Of a stretch of 16,082 bases of DNA, positions 7,051-16,082 are shown one piece after another. The translations under genes and the position numbers were made by a program. Each line of letters starts with the position of its first letter. Position 1 is the first letter of the stretch. Under the pieces are notes generated by a model that was not told the origin of the DNA, did not search any database, and saw nothing but the letters and a program-made list of their open reading frames with translations. This DNA is from Chloroflexota bacterium. GTDB taxonomy: Bacteria; Chloroflexota; Anaerolineae; Caldilineales; Caldilineaceae. Location of the stretch: the NCBI GenBank assembly GCA_003577005.1, contig QEUW01000149.1, forward strand, positions 1 through 16,082. The letters are read 5' to 3'.

Positions 7051-8556
7051 CTATACCACCTCAAGCGCGACCACCGACATCTTTGGCAGCCGCACATCCA
7101 GCCCGTCGGCGGTGAGCATTGCACCATTGAACGGTTGCGGCGTTACCACCTCTGGCTGCTCAAAGGTATTGTGGGCGTTCATCACATCAGCCTGCAAGAC
7201 CCGACCTTTCACCTCGCTTGCCTTCATCCCCCGCACAAACAGCTCGACCGAAATATCCTTGTGCGGGTTGGCGTTGCTAAGGGTGACATGCAGCTTGCCG
7301 TCCCCAGCGACCGAGGCTGACGCCGACACGGCGGGGACGCTGTACTCCCCATATTCGTACTGTTCGCTTTGCACATCGCTGGGGACCAGGGTGGCGTCCT
7401 GATGCACGCTGTACAGGTCGAAGACGTGGTAAGTGGGCGTGAGGATTATCTGCTCGCCCTGCGTGAGGATCATCGCCTGGAGCACGTTGACGGTCTGGGC
7501 GATGTTGGCCATGCGCACCCGGTCGCAGTGCTTGTTGAAGATGTCGAGCGAGGTGGCGGCCACAATAGCGTCGCGCATCGAGTTCTGCTGGTAGAGAAAG
7601 CGCGGGTGCGTGCCCGGCTCGACGGCATACCAGGTACCCCACTCATCGACGATGAGAGCAACCTTTTGCGCCGGGTCGTACTTGTCCATGATGGTCGAAT
7701 GCTTGCGCACGAGTTCGTCCATCACAAGACCCTTGGCGATGATCTCGATCCACTGGTCCTCCTCGAACTGGGTGGCCGAACCGGTGCGCGAACCGTCGGG
7801 CAGCCGTTTGACCGAGGTGTAGTAGTGGAGCGCCAGCCCATCCATGTAGGGGCCGTTGGGCCACTGGTCGCTGCCGGCCTGCGCCATCAAGACTTCGGTC
7901 CAGTGATAGTCATTATTGCGCGGCCCGCAGGCGATGCGATACAACCGGTTATCCCCATAGTTGCGGCAATAAACAGCGTAACGGCGGTAGAGGTCGGCGT
8001 AGAATTCGGCGGTCATCCGGCCACCGCAGCCCCAGTTCTCGTTGCCGACGCCAAAGTATTTGAGCTTCCACGGTTCGTCGCGGCCATTGGCGCGACGCAG
8101 ATCAGCCATGGGGCTTTGACCGTCGAAGGTGAGATATTCCACCCATTGCGACATCTCCTGCACCGTGCCGCTGCCGACATTGCCGCAGATGTAGGGCTCG
8201 CACGCAAGCTGGTCGCACAGGTCCATAAACTCATGGGTGCCAAAGTGGTTGTTCTCGACCACGCCGCCCCAGTGGGTGTTGACCATGCTGGGCCGCTTAT
8301 CATGTGGCCCGATGCCATCCATCCAGTGGTATTCATCGGCAAAACAGCCGCCGGGCCAGCGCATCACCGGCGCCTTGATCTTGCGCAGCGCCTCCACCAC
8401 ATCGGTGCGGATGCCGCGCACGTTGGGGATAGGGGAGTCTTCGCCCACCCAGTAGCCTTCGTAGATACAGCGGCCCAGATGTTCTGAGAAGTGGCCGTAG
8501 ATATTGCGGTCGATCTGGGTCTTGGCGAGTTTGGTGTCCAGGATGATCTCGTTCAT
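7051..8556 (-). CDS. Alpha-L-arabinofuranosidase, GH51 family
   Basis: The 501-residue protein is full length for an intracellular GH51 enzyme (about 500) and has no signal peptide. It removes terminal non-reducing alpha-L-arabinofuranosyl groups from arabinan, arabinoxylan and their oligosaccharides by a retaining mechanism. Visible landmarks are [16 protein letters not shown] near the N terminus, [14 protein letters not shown] at residues 65-78, GNENWG with the predicted acid/base E173, and [10 protein letters not shown] with the predicted nucleophile E305. The TIM barrel is followed by a beta-sandwich that ends [10 protein letters not shown]. The ATG at 8556 is 14 bases after the toxin stop, with only an AGGA 12 bases upstream, so it may depend on transcription coming through the toxin-antitoxin genes. 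The importer operon upstream makes a role in arabino-oligosaccharide use likely. Confidence 0.95.
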   Translation of the reverse strand: MNEIILDTKLAKTQIDRNIYGHFSEHLGRCIYEGYWVGEDSPIPNVRGIRTDVVEALRKIKAPVMRWPGGCFADEYHWMDGIGPHDKRPSMVNTHWGGVVENNHFGTHEFMDLCDQLACEPYICGNVGSGTVQEMSQWVEYLTFDGQSPMADLRRANGRDEPWKLKYFGVGNENWGCGGRMTAEFYADLYRRYAVYCRNYGDNRLYRIACGPRNNDYHWTEVLMAQAGSDQWPNGPYMDGLALHYYTSVKRLPDGSRTGSATQFEEDQWIEIIAKGLVMDELVRKHSTIMDKYDPAQKVALIVDEWGTWYAVEPGTHPRFLYQQNSMRDAIVAATSLDIFNKHCDRVRMANIAQTVNVLQAMILTQGEQIILTPTYHVFDLYSVHQDATLVPSDVQSEQYEYGEYSVPAVSASASVAGDGKLHVTLSNANPHKDISVELFVRGMKASEVKGRVLQADVMNAHNTFEQPEVVTPQPFNGAMLTADGLDVRLPKMSVVALEVV

Positions 8557-8570
8557 GGGTTTTCTAAATC

Positions 8571-8882
8571 CTACGGGTTTGTGTTTGATCGTCGGCGGGG
8601 ATAAATACTGCGAAAAAACTCGGGGCCGTGCTTCTCACCGACTTTGTGTAGAATAATCGCCTCCTCATCATCGATTGGCTCGAAGACGATACGCCACCGG
8701 CCCATTGTGATCGCATAACAACTTGCCAGGTCGCTGCGCAACCGTTTGGCGTTTGCAGGTCGAGGGTTGTCACGCAGATCAGCAATCTGCCGTTTGATAC
8801 GTCCGCGGACATGGCCAGGCAGCGCATCAACTGCCGCTTTGACGCCTTCCTGGAAATCAAGCCAATACCGTCTCTGGCTCAT
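8571..8882 (-). CDS. Type II toxin, RelE/ParE superfamily
   Basis: The chosen start is ATG 8882, with GAGG 9 bases upstream, giving 103 residues. An ATG at 8891 and a TTG at 8912 are in frame but have no suitable site. Family signs are [27 protein letters not shown], then [31 protein letters not shown], the beta-hairpin with a central Arg-x-x-Arg-Ile pattern that RelE and ParE toxins share. Members cleave ribosome-bound mRNA (RelE) or poison gyrase (ParE); sequence reading alone cannot say which. The ending VGEKHG in place of the usual VGHR-x-x-VY is slightly unusual. The start overlaps the antitoxin 3' end by 26 bases, the normal order for this class (antitoxin first), and both use the promoter upstream of the antitoxin. 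Confidence 0.85.
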   Translation of the reverse strand: MSQRRYWLDFQEGVKAAVDALPGHVRGRIKRQIADLRDNPRPANAKRLRSDLASCYAITMGRWRIVFEPIDDEEAIILHKVGEKHGPEFFRSIYPRRRSNTNP

Positions 8883-9165
8883 CGACGTCATCCTCGGCAA
8901 GCCATTGATCAACTTCCTCGTGACTCATGCGCGTGCGTTCGCTTTGGCCGGTTGCGAGCTTCCACTTTGAGAGTGCCGCCTCACGTTCGGCCCACAAGAG
9001 GTCGATTTCCTGTATAAGGGCATTCCATTGCTCCGGGCTGACCACCACTGCAACCGGTTTGCTGCGGCTGTTGATAATCACCGGGCCGTTTTGGAGCATG
9101 TCCAACACCTTCGTGTGGCTGTTTCTCAGATCGGCAATGGATGCCATCTGCGGGACTTCGTTCAT
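8857..9165 (-). CDS. Type II antitoxin, Phd/YefM family
   Basis: The 102-residue protein shows the Phd/YefM N-terminal fold: MASIADLRNSHTKVLDMLQN followed by GPVIINSRSKPVAVVVSPEQWNALI, the dimerising DNA-binding domain. The C-terminal part (residues about 60-102) is acidic and charged ([18 protein letters not shown]) and would wrap around the toxin and neutralise it. Such antitoxins also repress their own operon by binding near the promoter. ATG 9165 is preceded by GGGAGGGAGAAGCGATC, a very good ribosome binding site; a Met at residue 7 lacks one. Its 3' end overlaps the toxin start by 26 bases. Confidence 0.87.
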   Translation of the reverse strand: MNEVPQMASIADLRNSHTKVLDMLQNGPVIINSRSKPVAVVVSPEQWNALIQEIDLLWAEREAALSKWKLATGQSERTRMSHEEVDQWLAEDDVDEPETVLA

Positions 9166-9186
9166 GATCGCTTCTCCCTCCCCTGT

Positions 9187-9213
9187 AGCATTTAGACGCT
9201 ATCGGAGTGCTAT
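9187..9213. promoter_or_regulatory. Possible antitoxin operator (TAGC...GCTA and repeated GCTAT)
   Basis: A TAGC-N8-GCTA inverted repeat (9187-9201) is followed by a second GCTAT (9209-9213) starting 11 bases after the first GCTAT (9198-9202), one helical turn away. The group sits between the -10 box and the ribosome binding site of the toxin-antitoxin pair, where an autoregulator would be expected to bind. It does not contain the TGTACA-type core known for YefM, so this is only a guess from placement and symmetry. Confidence 0.25.
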
Positions 9214-9241
9214 TTTACAGCGATGCCGGGTTGTTTGTCAA
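9212..9241 (-). promoter_or_regulatory. Sigma-70-like promoter of the toxin-antitoxin pair
   Basis: On the minus strand TTGACA (9241-9236, perfect -35) is followed after 18 bases by TAAAAT (9217-9212, five of six -10 positions). Transcription would begin near 9205 and give a leader of about 40 bases before the antitoxin ATG. It is the best promoter match seen in the window. Since the next gene downstream of the toxin is the GH51 gene only 14 bases on, the same promoter may serve all three. Confidence 0.65.
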
Positions 9242-9269
9242 TTGAGGCTAGATTACCAAGCCTGGCACA

Positions 9270-9294
9270 CGAGTGGGGGTTGCCGATCCACTCG
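9270..9294. other. Stem-loop between the importer operon and the toxin-antitoxin pair
   Basis: CGAGTGG (9270-9276) and CCACTCG (9288-9294) form a perfect 7-base stem with an 11-base loop. A second, overlapping pairing ATCCAC (9286-9291) with GTGGAT (9302-9307) is also possible. It lies about 36 bases beyond the stop of the last importer gene on the minus strand, the place for a transcription end, but no T run follows it, so a classical intrinsic terminator is not shown. Confidence 0.3.
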
Positions 9295-9329
9295 GACTAT
9301 GGTGGATGGTCCGTGACACTAACATCTTT

Positions 9330-10325
9330 TCACTTGACGCCATCCGCATATAGATAACACTTGACCGTCCTTCCATCCACCTCCACATCGGGCGGGTCGG
9401 CCTGGCGGCAGATATCCATGACATGGGGGCAGCGCCCGGCGAACTTGCAGCCGGTGCGGGCATACTCTTTGATCTCCGTCGTCCCCAGTTCGATCTGTTT
9501 GGCCCAGATGCTGCGGGCGTCGGGTGCGGGTTTGGGGACCGATTCCCTGAGTAGTTGCGTATAGGGGTGGAGCGGTCGGTCAAGCACCGCCTCCACCAGG
9601 CCAGATTCGACCACCGCACCGCGCTGCATGATGGCGATGCGGTCGCTGATATAATAGGCGGTGGCCAGGTCGTGCGTGATGTAGATCACGCTCACCTTCT
9701 GTTCATCGCGCAGCTTGCGAAAGAGGTTGACAATCGCCATGCGCAACGAGGCATCGACCATGGAGACCGGCTCATCGGCCAGGATCAGCCGCGGTTGCGA
9801 GATGAGCGCCCGCGCCACCGCCACGCGCTGGATCTGCCCGCCGGAGAGCTCGTGCGGGTAGCGCCGGCTCACTTCGTCCAACGAGAGACCGACCTGGTGC
9901 AGCGCCTCGTCCACAATGGGGGCGGCAGCGCGCCGCCTGGACACCCGGCCAAAGTTGACAGCAGTGTCATAGAGATACTCTTCGACGCGGCGCAGCGGGC
10001 TAAAGGTCTCGAACGGATTCTGAAAGACCGGCTGCACCTTCCGCATAAACTCCATCACCTCGCTGCGTTTGCGGATGGTAGCAAGGTCACGCCCCTCAAA
10101 GAACACTCTGCCCTCGGTCGGGTCGAGGTCGTGGAGCAGCAGGCGCGCCAGCGTCGTCTTACCGCTACCACTTTCGCCAGCCAGTGTAAAGATTTCGGGG
10201 TGGTCGTTGTCCAGCGCAAACGACACGTTATTGACAGCCACCAGGTGGCTGCCGCCAAGAACGCTCCCCACGTGGAAGGCTGCCGTTACCTGCTGGACAT
10301 CGAGAAGCTTTTCACCGGCGCTCAT
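9330..10325 (-). CDS. ABC transporter ATP-binding protein, OppF/DppF type
   Basis: The start is ATG 10325, which overlaps the stop of the preceding ATPase gene (ATGA) and has GAGGGGG upstream; upstream in-frame codons extend only into that gene. The 331-residue ATPase powers import of oligopeptides or oligosaccharides. Seen are Walker [10 protein letters not shown] (residues 50-58), the Q-loop at Q102, the ABC signature LSGGQ (160-164), Walker B LILADEP (180-186) with E185, and the H-loop H218 (THD). The C-terminal OppF extension follows, with HPYTQLL and a four-Cys cluster region [14 protein letters not shown]. It is the last gene of the importer operon and pairs with the OppD-type ATPase as a heterodimer. 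Confidence 0.93.
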   Translation of the reverse strand: MSAGEKLLDVQQVTAAFHVGSVLGGSHLVAVNNVSFALDNDHPEIFTLAGESGSGKTTLARLLLHDLDPTEGRVFFEGRDLATIRKRSEVMEFMRKVQPVFQNPFETFSPLRRVEEYLYDTAVNFGRVSRRRAAAPIVDEALHQVGLSLDEVSRRYPHELSGGQIQRVAVARALISQPRLILADEPVSMVDASLRMAIVNLFRKLRDEQKVSVIYITHDLATAYYISDRIAIMQRGAVVESGLVEAVLDRPLHPYTQLLRESVPKPAPDARSIWAKQIELGTTEIKEYARTGCKFAGRCPHVMDICRQADPPDVEVDGRTVKCYLYADGVK

Positions 10326-11314
10326 GCTGCCACCCCCTCGACCAGATGGCAGGCGACGCGGTGGCGATTGGCCAGCGTCAGCATCTCCGGCGTTTGGGTG
10401 CGGCAGATATCCATCGCATGGGGGCAACGCGGATGAAATCGGCAGCCGCTGGGCGGGTTCGCTAGATTGGGCGGCGCACCGCCGAGGCTGGTCTTGCTCG
10501 TCCGGTCGCCGATCACCGGCAGCGACTGGATCAGGTGCTGCGTGTATGGGTGGCGGGGCGCATTGAAGATGATCTCGGTCGGCGCTTCCTCCACAATGCG
10601 CCCGGCGTACATGACCGCCACGCGGTCGGCCACATTGGCGTGGACGGCCAGGTCGTGCGTCACCAGCAGCACCGTGTTGCCGCTCTCGGCCTGAATGTCT
10701 TTGAGCATCTGGAGCACGCCGCGCTGCACCACCACATCGAGCGCGGTGGTCGGCTCGTCGGCGATGATCAGCTTGGGGTGAAAGACCGTCGCCAGGGCAA
10801 TCGCCACCCGCTGCCGCATCCCGCCGGAAAGCTGGTGGGGATAGAGGTCCAGCACGTCAGGCGGCAGCCCCAAGGTTCTAACATGGTCACGGGTCTTTTC
10901 AAAAAAGGCTTTTTTATCGGGGATGCCTTGGTGTGCGCTCACGATATCCTCGAAGGTGCGGATGATCCGGCGCACCGGGTTCAACACACTCATCGACCCT
11001 TGCATCACATACGAGATCTCTTTCCAGCGCACGGTGGTGCGCAATTCGTGTTGGGATGCGCGCACCATGTCCACCGGGTTGAGACCAAAATCATAGACGA
11101 CCGACCCGGTCTCGACCTTGAGCGGCGGTTTGATCGTGCCGGAGATCACCTTGATCAGCGTGGTCTTGCCACAGCTTGATTCGCCGGCCACGCCGTAGAT
11201 TTCGTTGCCGTGCAGGTCAAACGACACCCCGTCTACGGCGCGCACGGTGCGCGAGATGCCATAGACCTCGGTGCGGTAGTAGGCGCGTAAATCTTGTACT
11301 GCCAACAGCGCCAT
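10322..11314 (-). CDS. ABC transporter ATP-binding protein, OppD/DppD type
   Basis: The 330-residue ATPase begins at ATG 11314, 3 bases after the stop of the permease gene, with GGAGG inside that gene's last codons. Motifs are Walker [10 protein letters not shown] (44-52), signature LSGGM (162-166), Walker B LIIADEP (182-188) and H-loop H220 (VTHD). The C-terminal extension has [12 protein letters not shown] and the Cys cluster [14 protein letters not shown] typical of the oligopeptide/dipeptide/nickel family. The Ser-Cys pair in Walker A and Met in the signature are mild variants and should not prevent ATP hydrolysis. Pairs with the OppF-type partner, whose start it overlaps by 4 bases. Confidence 0.93.
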   Translation of the reverse strand: MALLAVQDLRAYYRTEVYGISRTVRAVDGVSFDLHGNEIYGVAGESSCGKTTLIKVISGTIKPPLKVETGSVVYDFGLNPVDMVRASQHELRTTVRWKEISYVMQGSMSVLNPVRRIIRTFEDIVSAHQGIPDKKAFFEKTRDHVRTLGLPPDVLDLYPHQLSGGMRQRVAIALATVFHPKLIIADEPTTALDVVVQRGVLQMLKDIQAESGNTVLLVTHDLAVHANVADRVAVMYAGRIVEEAPTEIIFNAPRHPYTQHLIQSLPVIGDRTSKTSLGGAPPNLANPPSGCRFHPRCPHAMDICRTQTPEMLTLANRHRVACHLVEGVAA

Positions 11315-11317
11315 CGG

Positions 11318-12175
<858 letters not shown>

Positions 12176-12196
12176 AGTCCGTTCATCGCCATTTTT

Positions 12197-12270
12197 TAGA
12201 ACACGGATTGACGCAGATTTTCACGGACTTGCAACAAAATCTGTAGCTATCTGCGAAAATCTGTGTTCTA
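12197..12270. repeat. Imperfect inverted repeat (TAGAACACGGATT / AATCTGTGTTCTA)
   Basis: The left arm (12197-12221, TAGAACACGGATTGACGCAG then ATTTT) and the right arm (12249-12270, ATCTGCGAAAATCTGTGTTC then TA) are reverse complements apart from one substitution and a short indel. The arms enclose 27 bases. Intergenic sequences of the form ACACGGAT..CGCAGATTTT occur widely in Chloroflexota and other phyla (recollection, not checked). The repeat lies between the two permease genes, so its transcript could fold into a long hairpin just upstream of the second permease gene. Confidence 0.7.
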
Positions 12271-12278
12271 TGGATAAG

Positions 12279-12316
12279 CCTCTGTGCTCTCCGTGCAAAC
12301 TCTGTGTCCTCTGTGA
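12279..12316. repeat. Short tandem CTCTGTG-type repeats
   Basis: Variants of one unit follow each other here: CTCTGTG, CTCTCCGTG, ACTCTGTG and CCTCTGTG. The run is imperfect and short. It directly follows the inverted repeat at 12197-12270 and ends about 15 bases before the stop codon of the OppB-type permease gene. It has no coding capacity. Confidence 0.55.
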
Positions 12317-12330
12317 AGCGCAGTTACGCC

Positions 12331-13341
12331 CTACTGATAACGCACCCGCGGGTCAAAGAGCGGATAGATCAAATCCAGCACCAGCACCGAAGTGGCAACG
12401 CCGATGATCGAGAAGATGGCGATCCCCATGATCAGCGTATAGTCGTTGGCGAGCACTGCCTGGAGCGTCAGCAGCCCCATCCCCGGGTAGCCAAAGACCA
12501 CCTCCATGATCAGCGCGCCGTTGAAGATCAAGCCCAGCTGGAGCGCCAACCCGGTGATCTGCGGCAGCAGCGCGTTGCGCATGACATATTGAAAGACAAT
12601 CGTGTTTTCGGGCAGCCCGGCGTTTTCGGCGTAGACTACATAGTCCTCGGAGATGATGTTCGAGGCCAGCGCCTTCATGCCGATAAACCAGCCCCCCATG
12701 CCGACGACCACCAGGCTGATGGCCGGCAGCAACGAATGTTTGAAAACGGTCAGCATAAAGGGCAGGCTAAACTGCACATGCGTACCCGGCGGGTATGCGC
12801 CACTAAAGGGAAAGAGCGGGATGTAGTAGGCAAAGGTCGCCAACAACACCACGGCCATAATATAGTAGGGGATCGGGCGCACCGCCTGGCTCAGGACATC
12901 CACGACGTGAAGGGCGCGATTCCCAGTGTAGTAGCTCGCCAACCCACCCAACAGGTTGCCGATCACCCACGAGATCAAGACCGCGGTCAAGAGCAGGCCG
13001 AGCGTCCACGGCATGGCGTTGGCGATCAGCCGCGTCACCGGTGTCGGGAAGGTGGAGAGCGACGGCCCCAGATCCCCGCGCAACAGCCGCCCCCAAAAGG
13101 TAAAGTATTGCTCCCAGGAACTGCCGGAGAGCCCGTACATCTCGGTGAGCGCTTCGCGCAGGTGCTCGATCGCCTCGGGGCTGACCTGCGAGCCGCTCAT
13201 CATGATCTGGTCGACCTGCCGTTCCACCGGGTCGTTGGGCGAAAAGCGAGGAATCACAAAGGTCAACGTGACGCCCAGAAAGACGACCATCAGGTACTGC
13301 CCAATCCGTGGGATGAGGTAGCTTAGGAAGAACTTGCGCAC
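12331..13341 (-). CDS. ABC transporter permease, OppB/DppB type
   Basis: The 336-residue start is GTG 13341, preceded by GGAGGGACCAGAC; the longer frame back to 13398 runs through the repeat DNA and has no site. The protein begins [22 protein letters not shown], the usual first transmembrane segment of OppB, and has a P-loop-like periplasmic region with [11 protein letters not shown]. Membrane spans follow at about 113-135, 158-180, 200-222, 266-290 and 305-325. The EAA-type coupling loop is [20 protein letters not shown] (about 237-256), ending in the typical ALLP. It pairs with the OppC-type permease. The gap after it to the next gene carries repeat DNA. Confidence 0.92.
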   Translation of the reverse strand: MRKFFLSYLIPRIGQYLMVVFLGVTLTFVIPRFSPNDPVERQVDQIMMSGSQVSPEAIEHLREALTEMYGLSGSSWEQYFTFWGRLLRGDLGPSLSTFPTPVTRLIANAMPWTLGLLLTAVLISWVIGNLLGGLASYYTGNRALHVVDVLSQAVRPIPYYIMAVVLLATFAYYIPLFPFSGAYPPGTHVQFSLPFMLTVFKHSLLPAISLVVVGMGGWFIGMKALASNIISEDYVVYAENAGLPENTIVFQYVMRNALLPQITGLALQLGLIFNGALIMEVVFGYPGMGLLTLQAVLANDYTLIMGIAIFSIIGVATSVLVLDLIYPLFDPRVRYQ

Positions 13342-13358
13342 GTCTGGTCCCTCCAACC

Positions 13359-13471
13359 GATGACAAGATGACAGGGTGACACAAAGACAGGATGACAAGA
13401 TGATACCACATTCTGTCTGTTATGGCGCTTCATCTTGTCACCCTGTCACCCTCTCATTCCATCATTTTGTC
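13359..13471. repeat. Intergenic repeat cluster TGACAAGATGA / TGACAGGGTGAC
   Basis: GATGACAAGATGA occurs twice (13359-13371 and 13391-13403). The reverse complement of the same motif family lies downstream: TCATCTTGTCA (13430-13440) pairs with 13393-13403 as an 11-base stem, and TGACAGGGTGAC (13369-13380) pairs with GTCACCCTGTCA (13437-13448) as a perfect 12-base stem. The pairings compete, so two alternative folds exist. The cluster fills the 134-base gap between the binding-protein gene and the first permease gene of the importer operon. Confidence 0.75.
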
Positions 13472-13475
13472 AACG

Positions 13476-15470
<1,995 letters not shown>

Positions 15471-15475
15471 TTGTT

Positions 15476-15482
15476 CCTCCTT
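15476..15482 (-). promoter_or_regulatory. Ribosome binding site of the substrate-binding protein gene
   Basis: AAGGAGG on the minus strand (15482-15476) precedes the ATG at 15470 by 5 bases (AACAA). It is a perfect Shine-Dalgarno match and decides the start against the in-frame TTG at 15491, which it overlaps. Confidence 0.85.
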
Positions 15483-15621
15483 GGTTGACAAACGTCGATG
15501 ACTATCCAGTCAAACGCCGGCTGTTGCCGGTTCAACACGGAACGGAATGATGCACGGGGGAGTGAACTCGTGCCGGCGGATGGCCACAGGGAGAGACGCT
15601 AACGACTTGCCCCCGTATTCA

Positions 15622-15649
15622 CGCAGTGCAACGATTGTGCCGCACTGCG
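15622..15649. other. Stem-loop in the leader of the importer operon
   Basis: CGCAGTGC (15622-15629) and GCACTGCG (15642-15649) form a perfect 8-base stem with a 12-base loop. It lies about 150 bases upstream of the binding-protein start and within the probable leader. A second small palindrome, ATCAGC-CAGCTT-GCTGAT, lies at 15674-15691. Either could be an operator or an RNA hairpin; no known riboswitch or regulator consensus was recognised. Confidence 0.35.
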
Positions 15650-15753
15650 CCAGGATCAAACCCCTGTTCCGTCATCAGCCAGCTTGCTGATCTGCACGAC
15701 TGAGTACTGTTGTCAAATATTCGGATAGGGAGCCTTTAGGCGGTTGCGCACCG

Positions 15754-15782
15754 AGATTACCATAGGATGTAGTTCATGTCAA
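15754..15782 (-). promoter_or_regulatory. Possible promoter of the importer operon
   Basis: On the minus strand TTGACA (15782-15777) is a perfect -35 box. It is followed at 17 bases by TAATCT (15759-15754), a weak -10 that matches only at the outer positions. A second TTGACA lies at 15716-15711 but has no -10 partner at a good distance. The promoter would give a leader of more than 250 bases, and lies close to the palindromic element at 15808-15948. Confidence 0.3.
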
Positions 15783-15787
15783 ACGGT

Positions 15788-15807
15788 ATTTTACTAAATT
15801 TTACTAA
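15788..15807. repeat. Tandem 10-base repeat ATTTTACTAA x2
   Basis: ATTTTACTAA occurs twice without a gap (15788-15797 and 15798-15807) directly to the left of the palindromic element. The last four bases, CTAA, are the candidate left copy of the target duplication. Confidence 0.8.
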
Positions 15808-15948
15808 TACGACAACGAGACTTCATGTGACGGGCCTACCCTCACCTCCGCGCCCAAAGGGCCCCCGTGACCAGATAATTTCCGGTCACGGGGGCCCTTT
15901 GGGCGCGGAGGTCTTGGCAGCAACAATTATCAAAGTCTCGTTGTAGTA
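15808..15948. mobile_element. MITE-like palindromic element, 141 bases, flanked by CTAA
   Basis: The layout is symmetric. Terminal inverted repeats of 16 bases (15808-15823, TACGACAACGAGACTT, and 15933-15948, AAGTCTCGTTGTAGTA) match at 15 of 16 positions. Inside are 20 unpaired bases on each side. The core is a perfect 29-base inverted repeat (15844-15872 and 15884-15912, starting ACCTCCGCGCCC) with an 11-base loop. The sum is 16+20+29+11+29+20+16 = 141. CTAA stands on both sides (15804-15807 and 15949-15952) and could be a 4-base target duplication; a 7-base TACTAAT reading with slightly inner borders is also possible. It has no coding capacity, so any movement would need a transposase from elsewhere. 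It could also be a structured non-coding RNA or protein-binding site. Confidence 0.55.
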
Positions 15949-15970
15949 CTAATGATGTAGTACTAATGAT
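15943..15970. repeat. Tandem 14-base repeat GTAGTACTAATGAT x2
   Basis: GTAGTACTAATGAT occurs twice without a gap (15943-15956 and 15957-15970), perfect at all 14 positions. The first copy overlaps the right end of the palindromic element, so the repeat includes the last six element bases and the candidate target duplication. Confidence 0.85.
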
Positions 15971-16082
15971 CAAACAAACGGTGTAGATAACATAATTGGA
16001 CCAAGCACCTGCTGAAATTACGGTATAAAGAATTGTGGATTAAAATCAAGACGAAACAGCAAAAGTCTACAGTATCTGCAGA

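Larger units (their letters stand above)
15471..16082. other. Gene-free right end of the window
   Basis: No reading frame with a ribosome binding site and family likeness is seen in these 612 bases. The left part is the leader and promoter zone of the importer operon on the minus strand. The middle holds the 141-base palindromic element at 15808-15948 with short direct repeats on both sides. From about 15950 to the end the DNA is rich in A and T, unlike the coding parts, and no gene, RNA or terminator was recognised in it. Confidence 0.7.

Noticed and set aside
7369..8487. Long open frame (372 residues) on the plus strand inside the GH51 gene
   Set aside because: It is the reverse shadow of a well-supported GH51 gene in GC-rich DNA; no ribosome binding site, and the residues are rich in His, Val, Ala and Asp without family likeness.
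12304..13326. Open frame (340 residues) on the plus strand inside the OppB-type permease gene
   Set aside because: Antisense to a permease with clear EAA loop and membrane spans; the opposite frame is rich in charged residues and Gln/His as expected from reversing a membrane protein.
13359..13403. CRISPR array from the repeated GATGACAAGATGA
   Set aside because: Only two direct copies of 13 bases, an inverted copy nearby, and no regular spacers or cas genes.
15844..15912. The 29-base hairpin as a classical intrinsic terminator
   Set aside because: No T run follows the stem on either strand, the stem is much longer than usual, and no gene ends close by on either side.
15950..16082. A promoter (TTGGAC ... 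TATAAA) for a gene to the right
   Set aside because: The spacing of 22 bases is too long and no start codon with a ribosome binding site is visible before the window ends.

Overview
The window looks like chromosomal DNA of a Chloroflexota bacterium, probably of the Caldilineae/Anaerolineae type. This is inferred from protein style: a secreted protein with a long Thr-Pro linker, a Tat-lipoprotein oligomer-binding protein, high-GC codon use and many near-identical class I methyltransferase-like accessory genes. No rRNA or marker gene is present to prove it.

Left half (1-7047, mostly + strand). The 3' part of an Eis-like GNAT acetyltransferase gene enters from the left edge. It is followed by a secreted M23 (LytM-type) peptidase with a Pro-Thr linker and two Cys-bounded beta-sandwich-like repeats. 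Next is a SAM-dependent methyltransferase that has no ATG, GTG or TTG start upstream of its cofactor motif and seems to begin with ATA. A pyridoxamine-phosphate-oxidase-like flavoprotein converges on it from the minus strand. Divergent from that is a tight three-gene unit: a second methyltransferase, a DUF4037/nucleotidyltransferase-like protein and a small P-loop kinase-like protein, with the last two overlapping by 4 bases.

Right half (7051-15470, all minus strand). Read in transcription order, this is a five-gene peptide/oligosaccharide-type ABC importer (lipoprotein binding protein, two permeases, two ATPases), then a Phd/YefM-RelE/ParE toxin-antitoxin pair with its own good promoter, then a GH51 alpha-L-arabinofuranosidase only 14 bases behind the toxin gene. 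The importer and GH51 enzyme together suggest uptake and cytoplasmic hydrolysis of arabinose-containing oligosaccharides, with the toxin-antitoxin pair lodged between them.

Repeats and non-coding DNA. The two gaps inside the importer operon are filled with short intergenic repeats: a TGACAAGATGACAGGGTGAC-type family between the binding protein and first permease, and an ACACGGATT/CGCAGATTTT inverted repeat plus CTCTGTG-like tandem units between the two permeases. The 612-base right end is gene-free. It holds the probable importer promoter and leader and a symmetric 141-base palindromic element (16-base terminal inverted repeats, 29-base perfect inner stem, CTAA on both sides) that resembles a MITE. 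No CRISPR array, tRNA or rRNA was seen.
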